Assembly (NCBI RefSeq): GCF_902859915.1
Contig: NZ_CADIKK010000005.1
Coordinates: 222,703 to 286,702, forward strand
DNA from: Paraburkholderia ultramafica
GTDB lineage: Bacteria > Pseudomonadota > Gammaproteobacteria > Burkholderiales > Burkholderiaceae
Direction of reading: 5' to 3'
Length of the DNA: 64,000 bases
Position 1 is the stretch's first letter; each line of letters starts with the position of its first letter. The notes beneath the pieces are model-generated. The model made no database searches. It was not told where the DNA came from and was given only the letters and a program-made list of their open reading frames with translations. Below, one piece after another: positions 16,952 to 26,227 of the stretch. The translations under genes and the position numbers were made by a program.

Positions 16952-18724
16952 ATGTCCACACACCGCATGAGACCTGTCGTTCGCCTCACCGCCTCCGCGA
17001 CCAGTGCGTTGCCGCGCTGGCTGCTGCTGACCATCTGTATCGTCTACGCGTCGTTCGGGCTATTCGGCCGCGATCCGTGGAAGAACGAGGACGCAGCCGG
17101 CTTCGGTGTCATGTGGACCATGGCGAACGGTGGCGCTCACGACTGGCTGCTGCCGAATCTGGTCGGCAAATACCTGACGGAAGACGGCCCGCTCGGCTAC
17201 TGGCTCGGCGCCAGCGCGATCCGCGTGCTCGCGCCATGGGTCGACGCGAGCAACGCGTCGCGCGTATTCACCGGCCTGCTGTTTTGCGCGGCCTGCGCGT
17301 TCGTCTGGTATGCCGCCTACCTGCTCGGCCGGCGCGCCGAAGTGCAGCCGTTCAAGTACGCGTTCGGCGGCGAGCCGGAACCGCGCGACTACGGCCGCAC
17401 GCTTGCCGATGGCGCGCTGCTGATCCTGCTCGCCTGCTTCGGCCTGGCCGAACGCGGTCACGAAACCACGCCGCAACTGGCGCAGTTCGTCGGCATCGCG
17501 ATGCTCGTGTATGGGCTCGTGCGCATGATCGACAAGCCGGTTCAAGGCGCGTTGATCTGGGGCCTCGCGCTCGGCCTCGTCACACTGGCCAGCAGCCCGG
17601 TGCTGGTCGGCGCCCTGCTGCTCGGCACGCTGGCGATGACCCTGATCGTGCGCGAAACGCGCTCGCGCTGGCTGCTGCTGGCGGGTTTGCCGGTGGCGCT
17701 CGTGGTGTCGGTGTCGTGGCCGATTGCCGCGCTCGCCGCCTTTCCCGAGGACGCCGTCTGGTACCTGAATCAATGGGTGCGCGTGAGCCTGAGTTCGTTC
17801 GCGGGGCCGCCTGGCTCGGTCGCCGCGTACGCGTTGAAAAACCTGCCGCTCTTCACGTGGCCGGCATGGCCACTGGCGCTGTGGTCGTGGTTCAGCTGGA
17901 AGGGCCTGCGGCGCGCGCCGCACGTGGCGATTCCGCTGTCGGTGATCGGGCCGCTGCTGGCGCTGGTGATCCTGCAGAGTCATCAGTCGAACCGGCTCTA
18001 CATGCTGTTGCTACCGTCGCTCGCGGTGCTGGCCGCCTTTGCGCTGCCCACGCTCAAACGCGGCGCGATCAACGCGATCGACTGGTTCGCGCTGCTGAGC
18101 TTCACGATCCTCGGCAGCTTCGTCTGGCTGGTGTACGCGGCCGGGCTGACCGGCTTCCCGCATCCGCTCGCGCGCAACCTCGCGCGTCTCGCGCCGGGCT
18201 TCGCGCCGCAGTTCAAGGTCCTGTCGTTCGTGTGCGCGGTTGCCGTGACCGTGTGCTGGTTCGTGCTGGTGCGCTGGCGTCTCGCGCGTCATCCGAAAGT
18301 CCTGTGGCGCAGCGTGGTGCTCTCGAGCGCCGGCACGACGCTGATGTGGGTGCTGCTGATGACGCTGTGGCTGCCGGTCGTCAACTACAGCCGGACCTAC
18401 AAGGACGTCGCCGAACAGATCGCGAGCCATCTGCCGGAGGACTACACCTGCATTTCGCCGGTGCGGCTCGGTAATGCGCAGATCGCGACCTTCGCCTATT
18501 TCGGCGACATGCACTTCTCGTTCGACCAGGACTGCGACGTGATCCTGCGCCAGGACTCGCAGGAGTACGGCGACCCGAGCGCGCTGCCCGACTACATCTG
18601 GAAGCTCGTGTGGGAAGGCCGCCGCGTGGCCGACCGCGACGAACGCTTCCGCCTGTACGTGCGGATCGACCGTCCGAAGCCGCCGGTCGTCAAACGCCGC
18701 AGCTGGCACAAGAAGCTCGACTGA
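16952..18724 (+). CDS. GT-C family glycosyltransferase (ArnT/PMT-like)
   Basis: A polytopic inner-membrane protein of about 590 residues. The first periplasmic loop FGRDPWKNEDAAGFGVMW carries the acidic residues placed like the catalytic Asp/Glu of ArnT and protein mannosyltransferases (GT39/GT83), which transfer sugars from polyprenyl phosphate. Many hydrophobic helices follow, then a periplasmic C-terminal part. It is distinct from the true arnT at 34.7 kb. The start is uncertain: ATG at 16952 or 16967 place the first helix normally, while the open frame begins at 16880. The MATE gene follows after two bases. Acceptor and sugar unknown. Confidence 0.8.
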   Translation: MSTHRMRPVVRLTASATSALPRWLLLTICIVYASFGLFGRDPWKNEDAAGFGVMWTMANGGAHDWLLPNLVGKYLTEDGPLGYWLGASAIRVLAPWVDASNASRVFTGLLFCAACAFVWYAAYLLGRRAEVQPFKYAFGGEPEPRDYGRTLADGALLILLACFGLAERGHETTPQLAQFVGIAMLVYGLVRMIDKPVQGALIWGLALGLVTLASSPVLVGALLLGTLAMTLIVRETRSRWLLLAGLPVALVVSVSWPIAALAAFPEDAVWYLNQWVRVSLSSFAGPPGSVAAYALKNLPLFTWPAWPLALWSWFSWKGLRRAPHVAIPLSVIGPLLALVILQSHQSNRLYMLLLPSLAVLAAFALPTLKRGAINAIDWFALLSFTILGSFVWLVYAAGLTGFPHPLARNLARLAPGFAPQFKVLSFVCAVAVTVCWFVLVRWRLARHPKVLWRSVVLSSAGTTLMWVLLMTLWLPVVNYSRTYKDVAEQIASHLPEDYTCISPVRLGNAQIATFAYFGDMHFSFDQDCDVILRQDSQEYGDPSALPDYIWKLVWEGRRVADRDERFRLYVRIDRPKPPVVKRRSWHKKLD

Positions 18725-18726
18725 CC

Positions 18727-20106
18727 ATGTTCGCCGACGTACGGAAGATCGCGGCGCTGGCATGGCCCGTATGGATCGGCCAACTGGCGATCATCGCGTT
18801 CGGCGTGATCGATACGGCGATGGTCGGCCGTTACTCGGCGGTCGATCTGGCCGCGCTCGGGCTCGGCTCGTCGATCTATATCTCCGTCTACATCGGCCTG
18901 ACCGGCATTCTGACCGCGCTGCAACCGATCACCGCGCAACTCTACGGCGCGCGCCGCTACCTCGAGATCGGCGAGGAAGTTCGCCAGTCGTTGTGGCTCG
19001 CGCTGGCGCTGACCGTGATCGGCTTCCTGATTCTGTTTTTCCCCGGGCCTGTGCTGCATCTGGCGCGCGTGCCGGACGCGCTGCATGAACGCACGGTCGG
19101 CTACCTGCGGATTCTGGCCTTCGGCCTGCCGGCCGGCCTCGCTTTTCGCGTCTACAGTTCGATTACCAATGCGGTCGGCCAGCCGCGGCTCGTGATGATT
19201 CTGCAGATCGGCGCGCTGCTGCTCAAGGTTCCGCTCAACACGTGGTTCATTTTCGGCGGACTCGGCGTGCCGGCGCTCGGCGGTCCGGGTTGCGCACTCG
19301 CCAGCGCGACGCTCAACTGGGGGCTTGCCGTGGTCGGCATGATGCTGCTGACGCGTGTCGACCTATTCAAGCCGTTCGCGATCTTCGCGCACTTCTGCTG
19401 GCCGGTCTGGCAGCGCCAGGCGGCACAGTTGCGGCTGGGCATTCCGATGGGCCTGTCGTATCTGATCGAAGTGACGTCGTACACGTTCATGGCGCTCTTC
19501 ATCGCACGCTTCGGCACGACGACGCTCGCAGGCCATCAGATCGCCGGCAACATCGGCGCGGTGCTGTACATGACGCCGCTGTCGATCGGCATTGCTGCGT
19601 CGACGCTGGTCGCTCAGGCGCTCGGCGCGCATCGTCCGGAAGCGGCGCGCACGTTGTCGCGGCACGGCATCATGATGGCCGTCGCGATCGCCTGCTGTTA
19701 TGGGGCGATCGTGCTGGTGCTGCGGCCGTACATCATCGAAGGCTATACGCCGAATGCGCAGGTCGTGGCGGCGGCGCTGCCGCTGGTGTTGATCGTCGCG
19801 TGCTACCACCTGTTCGATGCGTTGCAGATCACCACCGCGTTCGTGCTGCGCGCATACAAGGTGGCGGTCGTGCCGACCGTCATCTATGCGGTTGCGTTGT
19901 GGGGCGTGGGGCTGGGCGGCGGGTATCTGCTCGGCTTCAACGTGAGCGGCGTCACGCCGGAATGGCTGACCGGCGCGCGTGGCTTCTGGGTCGCGAATAC
20001 GGCGAGTCTGGCGATTGCCGGCTTCGGGTTGCTGATGTATTGGCGAGGGGTGAGCAAGCGGTATTTGCGCGCGGATGCGGTGGTTGTGGCGGATTCGGCG
20101 GTTTGA
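18727..20106 (+). CDS. MATE family transporter (NorM-like)
   Basis: A 459-residue, 12-helix MATE protein. The start MFADVRKIAALAWPVWIGQLA and the motif GVIDTAMVGRYSAVDLAALGL belong to the family, and the second half repeats the pattern (SYTFMALFIARFGTTTLAGHQIAGN). NorM members export cationic drugs with Na+ or H+. The gene begins two bases after the glycosyltransferase stop, so both are probably translated from one mRNA. It converges on the carboxymuconolactone decarboxylase-like gene. Confidence 0.9.
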   Translation: MFADVRKIAALAWPVWIGQLAIIAFGVIDTAMVGRYSAVDLAALGLGSSIYISVYIGLTGILTALQPITAQLYGARRYLEIGEEVRQSLWLALALTVIGFLILFFPGPVLHLARVPDALHERTVGYLRILAFGLPAGLAFRVYSSITNAVGQPRLVMILQIGALLLKVPLNTWFIFGGLGVPALGGPGCALASATLNWGLAVVGMMLLTRVDLFKPFAIFAHFCWPVWQRQAAQLRLGIPMGLSYLIEVTSYTFMALFIARFGTTTLAGHQIAGNIGAVLYMTPLSIGIAASTLVAQALGAHRPEAARTLSRHGIMMAVAIACCYGAIVLVLRPYIIEGYTPNAQVVAAALPLVLIVACYHLFDALQITTAFVLRAYKVAVVPTVIYAVALWGVGLGGGYLLGFNVSGVTPEWLTGARGFWVANTASLAIAGFGLLMYWRGVSKRYLRADAVVVADSAV

Positions 20107-20137
20107 AAGACTCCGCTTGCCCGTCCCACGACCGCGG

Positions 20138-20587
20138 CTACGAACCCACGTCCACTTCCTCCGCCACCTCAACTCCCCTCGCCTGCTGCTCCGCCTCAAC
20201 CGCCTGAGCGTGCCGCCCGAAAATCTCACGCGCGGCGAACAACGCATTCAGCGCGGCCGGAAAGCCCGCATAGAGCGCCATCTGCATGAACACTTCGACG
20301 ATCTCCTCGCGCGTGCAGCCGACATTCAACGCCGCCTCGATATGCACCTTCAACTGCGGTTGCGCGCAACCCAGCGTCGCGAGCGAAGCGATCGTCGCGA
20401 TTTCACGCGCGCGCAGATCGAGCTGCGGCCGGCTATAAATATCGCCGAAGCCGAATTCGATCAGCAGCCGGCCGAAATCCGGCGCGATCGGCGCAAGCGC
20501 GGCGATCACCTGTTCGCCGGCCGAGCCGTCGATCTCTCTGAGCTTGTCCCAGCCTCGGGTGTAGCGGTCGTTTTGTGCGTAGTCCAT
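20138..20587 (-). CDS. Carboxymuconolactone decarboxylase family protein
   Basis: A 149-residue AhpD-fold protein. The stretch LDLRAREIATIASLATLGCAQPQLKVHIEAALNVGCTREEIVEVFMQMALYAGFPAALNA, of which only parts are given here, has a family signature with cysteines around the helix (GCAQPQ, NVGCTREE) but not the CxxC of AhpD, so a peroxidase role is uncertain. The ATG at 20587 has an AAAGGA ribosome binding site. It follows the MerR gene closely, and the pair is probably co-regulated. Confidence 0.9.
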   Translation of the reverse strand: MDYAQNDRYTRGWDKLREIDGSAGEQVIAALAPIAPDFGRLLIEFGFGDIYSRPQLDLRAREIATIASLATLGCAQPQLKVHIEAALNVGCTREEIVEVFMQMALYAGFPAALNALFAAREIFGRHAQAVEAEQQARGVEVAEEVDVGS

Positions 20588-20607
20588 GGCGAGTCCTTTT
20601 CCGAATG

Positions 20608-21033
20608 TCAAAGCGATGAGGTTGCGTCGGTCTGTCGTGCCGGATCACCCGCGCCGGCGTTCTGCCCGGCCGCCTCGTAGTACGCGATCTTGTCGACGAT
20701 CGCGCCGAGGTTGCTCTGCAACTCGGCGATCCGCGCCAAAACCGCATCCCGGTGCGCCGCCAGCAAGTCGCGGCGCGCGCCCATCGTCGGCTGGCCTTGC
20801 GCGCGCAGCGCCGCGAACGCCTGCATCCCGGCGATCGGCATGCCGGTCGCCTTCAGACGCATCACGAACAGCAGCCAGTCGAGATCGGCCGGCGAATACA
20901 GGCGATGCCCCGCCTGCGTGCGCCCGACCGGGCGGATCAGCCCGGCCTGTTCGTAATAACGCAGCGTATGCGTGGAGACGCCGATCGTTTCGGCAACCTG
21001 ACCGATAGTGAGTGCGGTTGAGATTTTCGACAT
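20608..21033 (-). CDS. MerR family transcriptional regulator
   Basis: A 141-residue regulator. The HTH is LTIGQVAETIGVSTHTLRYYEQAGLIRP (about 8-35), followed by GHRLYSPADLDWLLFVMRLKATGMPI and a dimerisation coiled coil. No conserved cysteine set is present, so it probably senses an organic or electrophilic compound. The gene lies 20 bases upstream of the CMD-family gene, with a MerR-type promoter in front. Confidence 0.92.
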   Translation of the reverse strand: MSKISTALTIGQVAETIGVSTHTLRYYEQAGLIRPVGRTQAGHRLYSPADLDWLLFVMRLKATGMPIAGMQAFAALRAQGQPTMGARRDLLAAHRDAVLARIAELQSNLGAIVDKIAYYEAAGQNAGAGDPARQTDATSSL

Positions 21034-21042
21034 GACGGACTC

Positions 21043-21073
21043 AGGTTAGGACTTCGAGTGCACTCTAAGTCAA
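21043..21073 (-). promoter_or_regulatory. MerR-type promoter and operator (19-bp spacer)
   Basis: On the minus strand TTGACT (21073-21068) and TAACCT (21048-21043) are separated by 19 bases, the long spacer typical of MerR-activated promoters. The spacer holds an inverted repeat at 21051-21070 (ACTTAGAGTG against CACTCGAAGT, one mismatch in ten). It reads into the MerR and CMD-family genes, so autoregulation is likely. Confidence 0.8.
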
Positions 21074-21333
21074 GCGCTCGTCGCTGTCATTTGTCTGTGC
21101 TGTGATTTCTTATGATGTGCCGCATTGATGGATAAACTCACAAGAGCCTAATAGCCGGGCAAAAAGTTTAAATATTGTCCACACTGATTTACTTGTCACG
21201 AATCGGTCGGTATAAATCGTCGGCGCTCACAAATAACGGCGCGCGATTTGTTCTATGCTTAAGCGCAGCGCCTGCTGACAGAATGCGTCGTCCGTTCCCG
21301 GCTTACTTGTTTGCCCTCAATGGAGTGCTTGCC

Positions 21334-21924
21334 ATGCTGAAGAAGCTTTTAATGCTTTGCGTTGCTTTGGCTTTGTCGCTGTCGGCCGGATTTGCGGCGG
21401 CCGTCGAAGTGAATTCCGCCGATCAGGCGGCGCTCGAATCGGTCAAGGGAATCGGTCCGGTGCATGCGAAGGCGATCATCGACGAACGCACCAGGAATGG
21501 CCCATTCAAAGATGCCGATGATCTCGCCGCCCGCGTCAAGGGCATTGGCACCAAATCAGTCACCAATCTCGAAGCGGCCGGTCTGACGATCAACGGCTCG
21601 GCCGCGCCGCCTACCGGCGCCAAGCCCGCCACGAAATCGGGCAGCAGCGCGAGCACCAAGGCGCCACCGGCAGCCGCGCCTGCGGCGACCACCGCGGCAC
21701 CGGCCACATCCGCGGCCACGACCGCGACCACGGCTGCGCCAGCGGAAGCGTCCGGCACGATAGCGTCGAAGTCGAAGAAGAAGAGCAAGGCCGCGGCGTC
21801 TGAAGCGGCGGCGGCTTCCGCGCCCGCGGCGAACGCGCCGGCCGATGCCTCTGAAGCCAAGGCCTCGAAGAAGAAAGCGAAGAAGAGCAAGGCCGCCTCG
21901 GGCGCGGCGGCCTCTGGCGCGTAA
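21334..21924 (+). CDS. Secreted helix-hairpin-helix protein (ComEA-like) with Ala/Lys-rich tail
   Basis: A 196-residue protein with a Sec signal peptide (MLKKLLMLCVALALSLSAGF, cleaved near AAA) and a ComEA-type helix-hairpin-helix at about 28-90 (VNSADQAALESVKGIGPVHAKAIIDERT and VKGIGTKSVTNLEAAGL). ComEA proteins bind DNA in the periplasm during uptake. The remaining 100 residues are low-complexity Ala/Thr/Pro with clusters of KSKKKSK and KKKAKKSKAA. No other competence gene is beside it. The ATG at 21334 has GGAG upstream. Confidence 0.85.
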   Translation: MLKKLLMLCVALALSLSAGFAAAVEVNSADQAALESVKGIGPVHAKAIIDERTRNGPFKDADDLAARVKGIGTKSVTNLEAAGLTINGSAAPPTGAKPATKSGSSASTKAPPAAAPAATTAAPATSAATTATTAAPAEASGTIASKSKKKSKAAASEAAAASAPAANAPADASEAKASKKKAKKSKAASGAAASGA

Positions 21925-22107
21925 TGATGCGCGAAAGGGGTGGGCGACGGCATCGCGAGGACTCCCCGGTGCGCATGATCCATCTGGCATGCACGCATCG
22001 AAGCCGCCCCGCTGCCACCCGCCTTCCTTCCCACTGCGCCGCGCAACCGCGCGGCGCTTTCACCCGCCGACCCGTCACGCACGCGTCGGCATTCAAGAGA
22101 GACCGTC

Positions 22108-22542
22108 ATGAGCCTACTCGACACTATCGGTTCCCTGTTTGGCAAATCGCCGGAAGGTGGCAGCCAGCAAGCGCTGGTCGCAGCCGCACTCGAATTCGTC
22201 AATAACCAGCCAGGCGGCCTGAACGGCCTGATCGACCGCTTCAAGGAAAAAGGCCTCGGCGACGTCGTGACGTCGTGGGTCAGCAACGGCGAGAACCAGC
22301 CGATCGCACCCGATGCGCTGCATAGTGTGCTCGGCTCGGATGCCGTTACCAACCTTGCGGCGAAAGCCGGCGTGCAACCGGATCAGGTCACGGGCCTGCT
22401 GTCGCAGATTCTGCCGCACGTCATCAACGCGGCGACCCCCGAAGGTGAAGTACCGGCCGAGGGCAAGCTGAATGCGACCACCGTGCTCGGCTCGCTTGGC
22501 GGCCTGTCGGCACTGCTCGGCAAGGGCAACAGCAACGCTTGA
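22108..22542 (+). CDS. YidB-like DUF937 family protein
   Basis: A 144-residue protein beginning MSLLDTIGSLFGKSPEGGSQQALVAAALEFV, matching the YidB/DUF937 family (PGGLNGLIDRFKEKGLGDVVTSWVSNGENQPI is the core, given here in part). No enzyme motifs, signal peptide or membrane segment are visible; the C-terminus is Gly/Leu-rich (LGSLGGLSALLGKG). Function unknown; family members are small soluble proteins. Confidence 0.88.
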   Translation: MSLLDTIGSLFGKSPEGGSQQALVAAALEFVNNQPGGLNGLIDRFKEKGLGDVVTSWVSNGENQPIAPDALHSVLGSDAVTNLAAKAGVQPDQVTGLLSQILPHVINAATPEGEVPAEGKLNATTVLGSLGGLSALLGKGNSNA

Positions 22543-22596
22543 AGATGCGGGCAGCCTCGCCTGAGCGGCCTGGCTTGGCTTTGCTTTGAAGAGGCG

Positions 22597-22636
22597 AAAA
22601 AAAAAGCGGCAACGAAGTCGCCTTCGCTGCCGCTTT
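22597..22636 (-). terminator. Terminator downstream of clpB
   Basis: A 14-bp imperfect stem (22603-22616 with 22623-22636) followed on the minus strand by a run of T residues (A run at 22597-22605 of the plus strand). It ends the clpB transcript and may also stop transcription from the YidB-like gene. Confidence 0.82.
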
Positions 22637-22698
22637 CTAACGTCGACCGGAGAGCGGCTCGGCCACCACCGCTCGTCGCCGCCGAACACGCGTTTCGC

Positions 22699-25296
22699 TT
22701 AATGCACGACGCGTTCGAACATCAGTTGGCCGTCTTCCACTTCCACCGGAATCACGTCCTTCGGACCGAACCTGCCGGCCAGAATCAGCTTGGCGATCGG
22801 GTTCTCGATCTCCTGCTGAATCGCGCGCTTCAACGGCCGCGCGCCGAACAGCGGATCGTAGCCGACCTTGCCGATGTGCTCGAGCGCACCGTCGGACACC
22901 ACCAGCTGCATGTCGAGCTTGGCCAGCCGTTCATGCAGACGCTGCAACTGGATTCGCGCAATCGACTGGATGTTCGAGCGGTCGAGCGCATGGAACACCA
23001 CGACGTCGTCGATCCGGTTCAGGAACTCGGGCCTGAAGTGCAGCTTCACTTCTTCCCAGACCGCGTCCTTGACCGCTTCCTGCGGCTCGCCGACCATCGC
23101 CTGGATCACCTGCGAACCGAGGTTCGACGTCATCACGATCACCGTGTTCTTGAAGTCCACGGTACGGCCCTGGCCATCGGTCATGCGGCCGTCGTCGAGC
23201 ACTTGCAGCAGCACGTTGAACACGTCCGGATGCGCCTTCTCGATTTCGTCGAGCAGGATCACGCTATACGGCTTGCGGCGCACGGCTTCGGTCAGATAAC
23301 CGCCTTCCTCATAGCCGACGTAGCCCGGCGGCGCGCCGATCAAACGCGCGACGCTATGCTTCTCCATGAATTCGCTCATGTCGATCCGGATCAGATGATC
23401 TTCCGAATCGAACAGGAACGCAGCCAGCGCCTTGCACAGCTCGGTCTTGCCCACACCGGTCGGCCCGAGGAACAGGAACGAACCGTACGGACGGTTGGGA
23501 TCCGACAGACCCGCGCGCGAGCGGCGAATCGCATCGGCCACCGCGTTGATCGCCTCGTCCTGACCGACCACACGAGCGTGCAGTTTCTCCTCGATCTGCA
23601 ACAGCTTTTCGCGCTCGCCCTGCATCATCCGCGCGACCGGAATGCCGGTGGAACGCGACACGACTTCGGCGATTTCTTCCGCGCCGACCCGTGTGCGCAA
23701 CAGACGCGGACGCTGCGGATTGTTCTGCTCCTCGGCCTCGGCGCGCGTCACTTCCTTCAACTGCGCTTCGAGACCCGGCAGCTTGCCGTACTGCAACTCG
23801 GCGACCTTCTCGAGCTTGCCTTCACGCTGCAGACGGGTGATTTCCGCGCGTGTTTTCTCGATCTCTTCCTTCAGTTGCGCGCTGCCCTGCACCGCGGCTT
23901 TTTCCGCGGTCCAGATTTCTTCGAGGTCCGAATATTCGCGATTCAGCCGCTCGATTTCTTCTTCGATCAGTTGCAGGCGCTTTTGCGACGCTTCGTCCTT
24001 TTCCTTCTTCACGGCTTCGCGTTCGATCTTCAACTGGATCAGACGACGGTCGAGCCGATCCATCTCTTCCGGCTTCGAGTCGATTTCCATCTTGATCTTC
24101 GACGCGGCTTCGTCGATCAGATCGATCGCCTTGTCCGGCAGGAACCGATCCGTGATGTAACGATGCGACAGCTCGGCCGCCGCGACGATCGCCGGGTCGG
24201 TGATATCGACGCCGTGATGCAGCTCGTACTTCTCCTGCAGCCCGCGCAGGATCGCGATCGTCGCATCCACCGACGGTTCGTCGACCTGCACTTTCTGGAA
24301 GCGGCGTTCGAGCGCGGCATCCTTCTCGATGTACTTGCGATACTCGTCGAGCGTGGTGGCGCCGACGCAATGCAGTTCGCCGCGCGACAGCGCCGGCTTG
24401 AGCATATTGCCTGCGTCCATCGCCCCTTCGGCCTTGCCGGCGCCGACCATCGTGTGGATTTCGTCGATGAAGACGATGGTCTGGCCTTCGTCTTTCGCGA
24501 TATCGCTCAGCACGGCCTTCAGCCGCTCTTCGAACTCGCCGCGATACTTCGCGCCGGCCAGCAGCGCGGCCATGTCGAGCGACAGCACGCGCTTGCCCTT
24601 CAGCGTTTCCGGCACTTCGCCGTTGACGATGCGCTGCGCGAGCCCTTCGACGATCGCGGTCTTGCCGACCCCCGGTTCGCCGATCAGCACCGGATTGTTC
24701 TTGGTGCGGCGCTGCAGGATCTGAATCGAGCGGCGGATTTCGTCGTCACGGCCGATCACCGGGTCGAGCTTGCCGGCCCGCGCGCGTTCGGTCAGGTCGA
24801 TGGTGTACTTCTTCAGGGCTTCGCGCTGGCTTTCGGCGTCCTCGCTATGCACCTGCGAGCCGCCGCGCACCGCGACGATCGCGGTTTCCAGCGACTTACG
24901 CGACAAGCCATGCTGACGCGCGAGACGGCCGGCTTCGCCCTTGTCGTCCGCGACCGCGAGCAGGAACATCTCGCTCGCGATGAACGTGTCGTTGAGCTTC
25001 TGCGCTTCCTTGTCGGCCTGATTCAGCAAACCGGTCAGTTCGCGGCCGATCTGCACGTTGCCGTCGGTGCCCTGCACTTGCGGCAGACGCGTCATCGCGT
25101 CGCCGAGCGCCGTTTGCAGCGCCTGAACGTGCACGCCGGCACGCGAAAGCAGCGAGCGTGCCGAACCATCCTGCTGGGCGACGAGCGCCGACAGCACATG
25201 AACCGGTTCGATGTATTGATTGTCATGGCCGACGGCCAGACTCTGCGCATCCGCGAGCGCTTCCTGGAATTTAGTGGTGAGTTTGTCGATTCTCAT
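22699..25296 (-). CDS. clpB: ATP-dependent disaggregase ClpB
   Basis: An 865-residue Hsp100 chaperone that dissolves protein aggregates with DnaK. The N-domain starts [20 protein letters not shown]; two AAA+ modules have Walker A GEPGVGKT and GPTGVGKT; the long coiled-coil middle domain between them ([20 protein letters not shown] onward) separates ClpB from ClpA/C. The ATG at 25296 with a GGAGG ribosome binding site is preferred to one 30 bases upstream. A heat-shock promoter is readable in front. Confidence 0.99.
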   Translation of the reverse strand: MRIDKLTTKFQEALADAQSLAVGHDNQYIEPVHVLSALVAQQDGSARSLLSRAGVHVQALQTALGDAMTRLPQVQGTDGNVQIGRELTGLLNQADKEAQKLNDTFIASEMFLLAVADDKGEAGRLARQHGLSRKSLETAIVAVRGGSQVHSEDAESQREALKKYTIDLTERARAGKLDPVIGRDDEIRRSIQILQRRTKNNPVLIGEPGVGKTAIVEGLAQRIVNGEVPETLKGKRVLSLDMAALLAGAKYRGEFEERLKAVLSDIAKDEGQTIVFIDEIHTMVGAGKAEGAMDAGNMLKPALSRGELHCVGATTLDEYRKYIEKDAALERRFQKVQVDEPSVDATIAILRGLQEKYELHHGVDITDPAIVAAAELSHRYITDRFLPDKAIDLIDEAASKIKMEIDSKPEEMDRLDRRLIQLKIEREAVKKEKDEASQKRLQLIEEEIERLNREYSDLEEIWTAEKAAVQGSAQLKEEIEKTRAEITRLQREGKLEKVAELQYGKLPGLEAQLKEVTRAEAEEQNNPQRPRLLRTRVGAEEIAEVVSRSTGIPVARMMQGEREKLLQIEEKLHARVVGQDEAINAVADAIRRSRAGLSDPNRPYGSFLFLGPTGVGKTELCKALAAFLFDSEDHLIRIDMSEFMEKHSVARLIGAPPGYVGYEEGGYLTEAVRRKPYSVILLDEIEKAHPDVFNVLLQVLDDGRMTDGQGRTVDFKNTVIVMTSNLGSQVIQAMVGEPQEAVKDAVWEEVKLHFRPEFLNRIDDVVVFHALDRSNIQSIARIQLQRLHERLAKLDMQLVVSDGALEHIGKVGYDPLFGARPLKRAIQQEIENPIAKLILAGRFGPKDVIPVEVEDGQLMFERVVH

Positions 25297-25325
25297 CAAG
25301 AGACCTCCAATTTCGATTACCACCA

Positions 25326-25353
25326 AAATGAGGCGTTTTATTCAGGTTTCAAG
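25326..25353 (-). promoter_or_regulatory. Sigma-32 heat-shock promoter of clpB
   Basis: On the minus strand CTTGAA (25353-25348) and CCTCATTT (25333-25326) are separated by 14 bases, close to the sigma-32 consensus CTTGAA N13-17 CCCCATNT. The -10 element ends 29 bases before the clpB start codon. Confidence 0.82.
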
Positions 25354-25415
25354 CGCTTTTTTGCGCTCAACAGCAACTATTTAACATTTGAGCGAAAGAA
25401 TGTCCCGGCTGCGTG

Positions 25416-25922
25416 TCAGGACAGCGGCGCGAGACTGCCGTCGCCTGGCGCTGGCGCGACCGGCACGATCGGAATCACGCCGCTCAGGCCGAGCAGCGCG
25501 CGCAGCGGACCGTGCGGCTGCGTGACCTCGCCGATGGTGTATCGGTCGAGTTCAGCGAGGAAGGCGTTGCCCGCCGCCTGGAGCGCCTCGCGCAGACGAC
25601 ACTCCGACATGATCACGCAAGGCCGCTGCCCGCCGTGCTGGTCGGGCAGACAGCCGACCAGCGCGAAGTCGCTCTCGGTCGCGCGGACAACCTCGCCGAC
25701 GGTCAGCGCGCGGGTTTGTTCGGCAAACCGAAGACCGCCGTTGCGCCCGCGCACGGTCTCGACCCAGCCGCGCTCGGCGAGTTGCTGCACCACTTTCATC
25801 AAATGGTTCCTGGAGATCCCGTACGCGTGAGAAATGTCCTGAATCGTCGATAATTCCCCGCCCCGGACAGCGAGGTATAGCAGCACGCGTAGCGAGTAGT
25901 CCGTATAGTCGGTCAGTCTCAT
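25416..25922 (-). CDS. nsrR: Rrf2 family regulator, NsrR-type nitric oxide sensor
   Basis: A 168-residue Rrf2 protein. The start MRLTDYTDYSLRVLLYLAVR and helix-turn-helix STIQDISHAYGISRNHLMKVVQQLA match NsrR, and C91, C102 and C108 fit the iron-sulfur cluster ligands, followed by REALQAAGNAFLAELDRYT. NsrR represses NO-detoxification genes until its cluster is nitrosylated. It is divergent from a truncated globin gene with a candidate NsrR box between them, which supports the assignment. Confidence 0.9.
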   Translation of the reverse strand: MRLTDYTDYSLRVLLYLAVRGGELSTIQDISHAYGISRNHLMKVVQQLAERGWVETVRGRNGGLRFAEQTRALTVGEVVRATESDFALVGCLPDQHGGQRPCVIMSECRLREALQAAGNAFLAELDRYTIGEVTQPHGPLRALLGLSGVIPIVPVAPAPGDGSLAPLS

Positions 25923-26227
25923 AGGCGCAGGTAATCACAATGAGCGCAAGCCGCGATCCGGAACATAACCGCGTCGATGCGAGGGTTGCCGGGGGCCGCC
26001 GCTTCGCCCTAAGATGCAGGCAATACGCATGTTTGATGATTCTGCGCTGACACGCGGGGCTCGTCTTTCGGTAGTAATGGTAACGTTTCCCGCATAAACC
26101 ATTTGCACGAAAGGCAGGCTATTCGCGCCCTTCGTCTTTTCGCTCACACGCAGTTCGAGGCCATTCGTGCCGCCCGCGGCGCTGTGTGACGAGCCACCAT
26201 CAAAAGCTGCATTTTTCTGGAATCTGC
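25923..26227. other. Divergent nsrR/globin intergenic region
   Basis: 305 bases that hold the promoters of both genes; one NsrR-like site is listed separately. No other open frame or RNA was recognised. Confidence 0.5.
26011..26033 (+). promoter_or_regulatory. Candidate NsrR binding site
   Basis: The left half AAGATGCA matches the published NsrR half-site exactly; seven bases later CGCATGTT matches 5 of 8 positions of the right half TACATCTT. It lies in the nsrR/globin intergenic region, 88 bases before nsrR's start and 194 bases before the globin start. The weak right half makes this a candidate only. Confidence 0.6.

Noticed and set aside
22702..25830. A 1042-codon open frame opposite clpB
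   Set aside because: It mirrors clpB on the other strand, is rich in Arg and His, and has no domain features; clpB is certain. High-GC genes often leave such antisense frames open.
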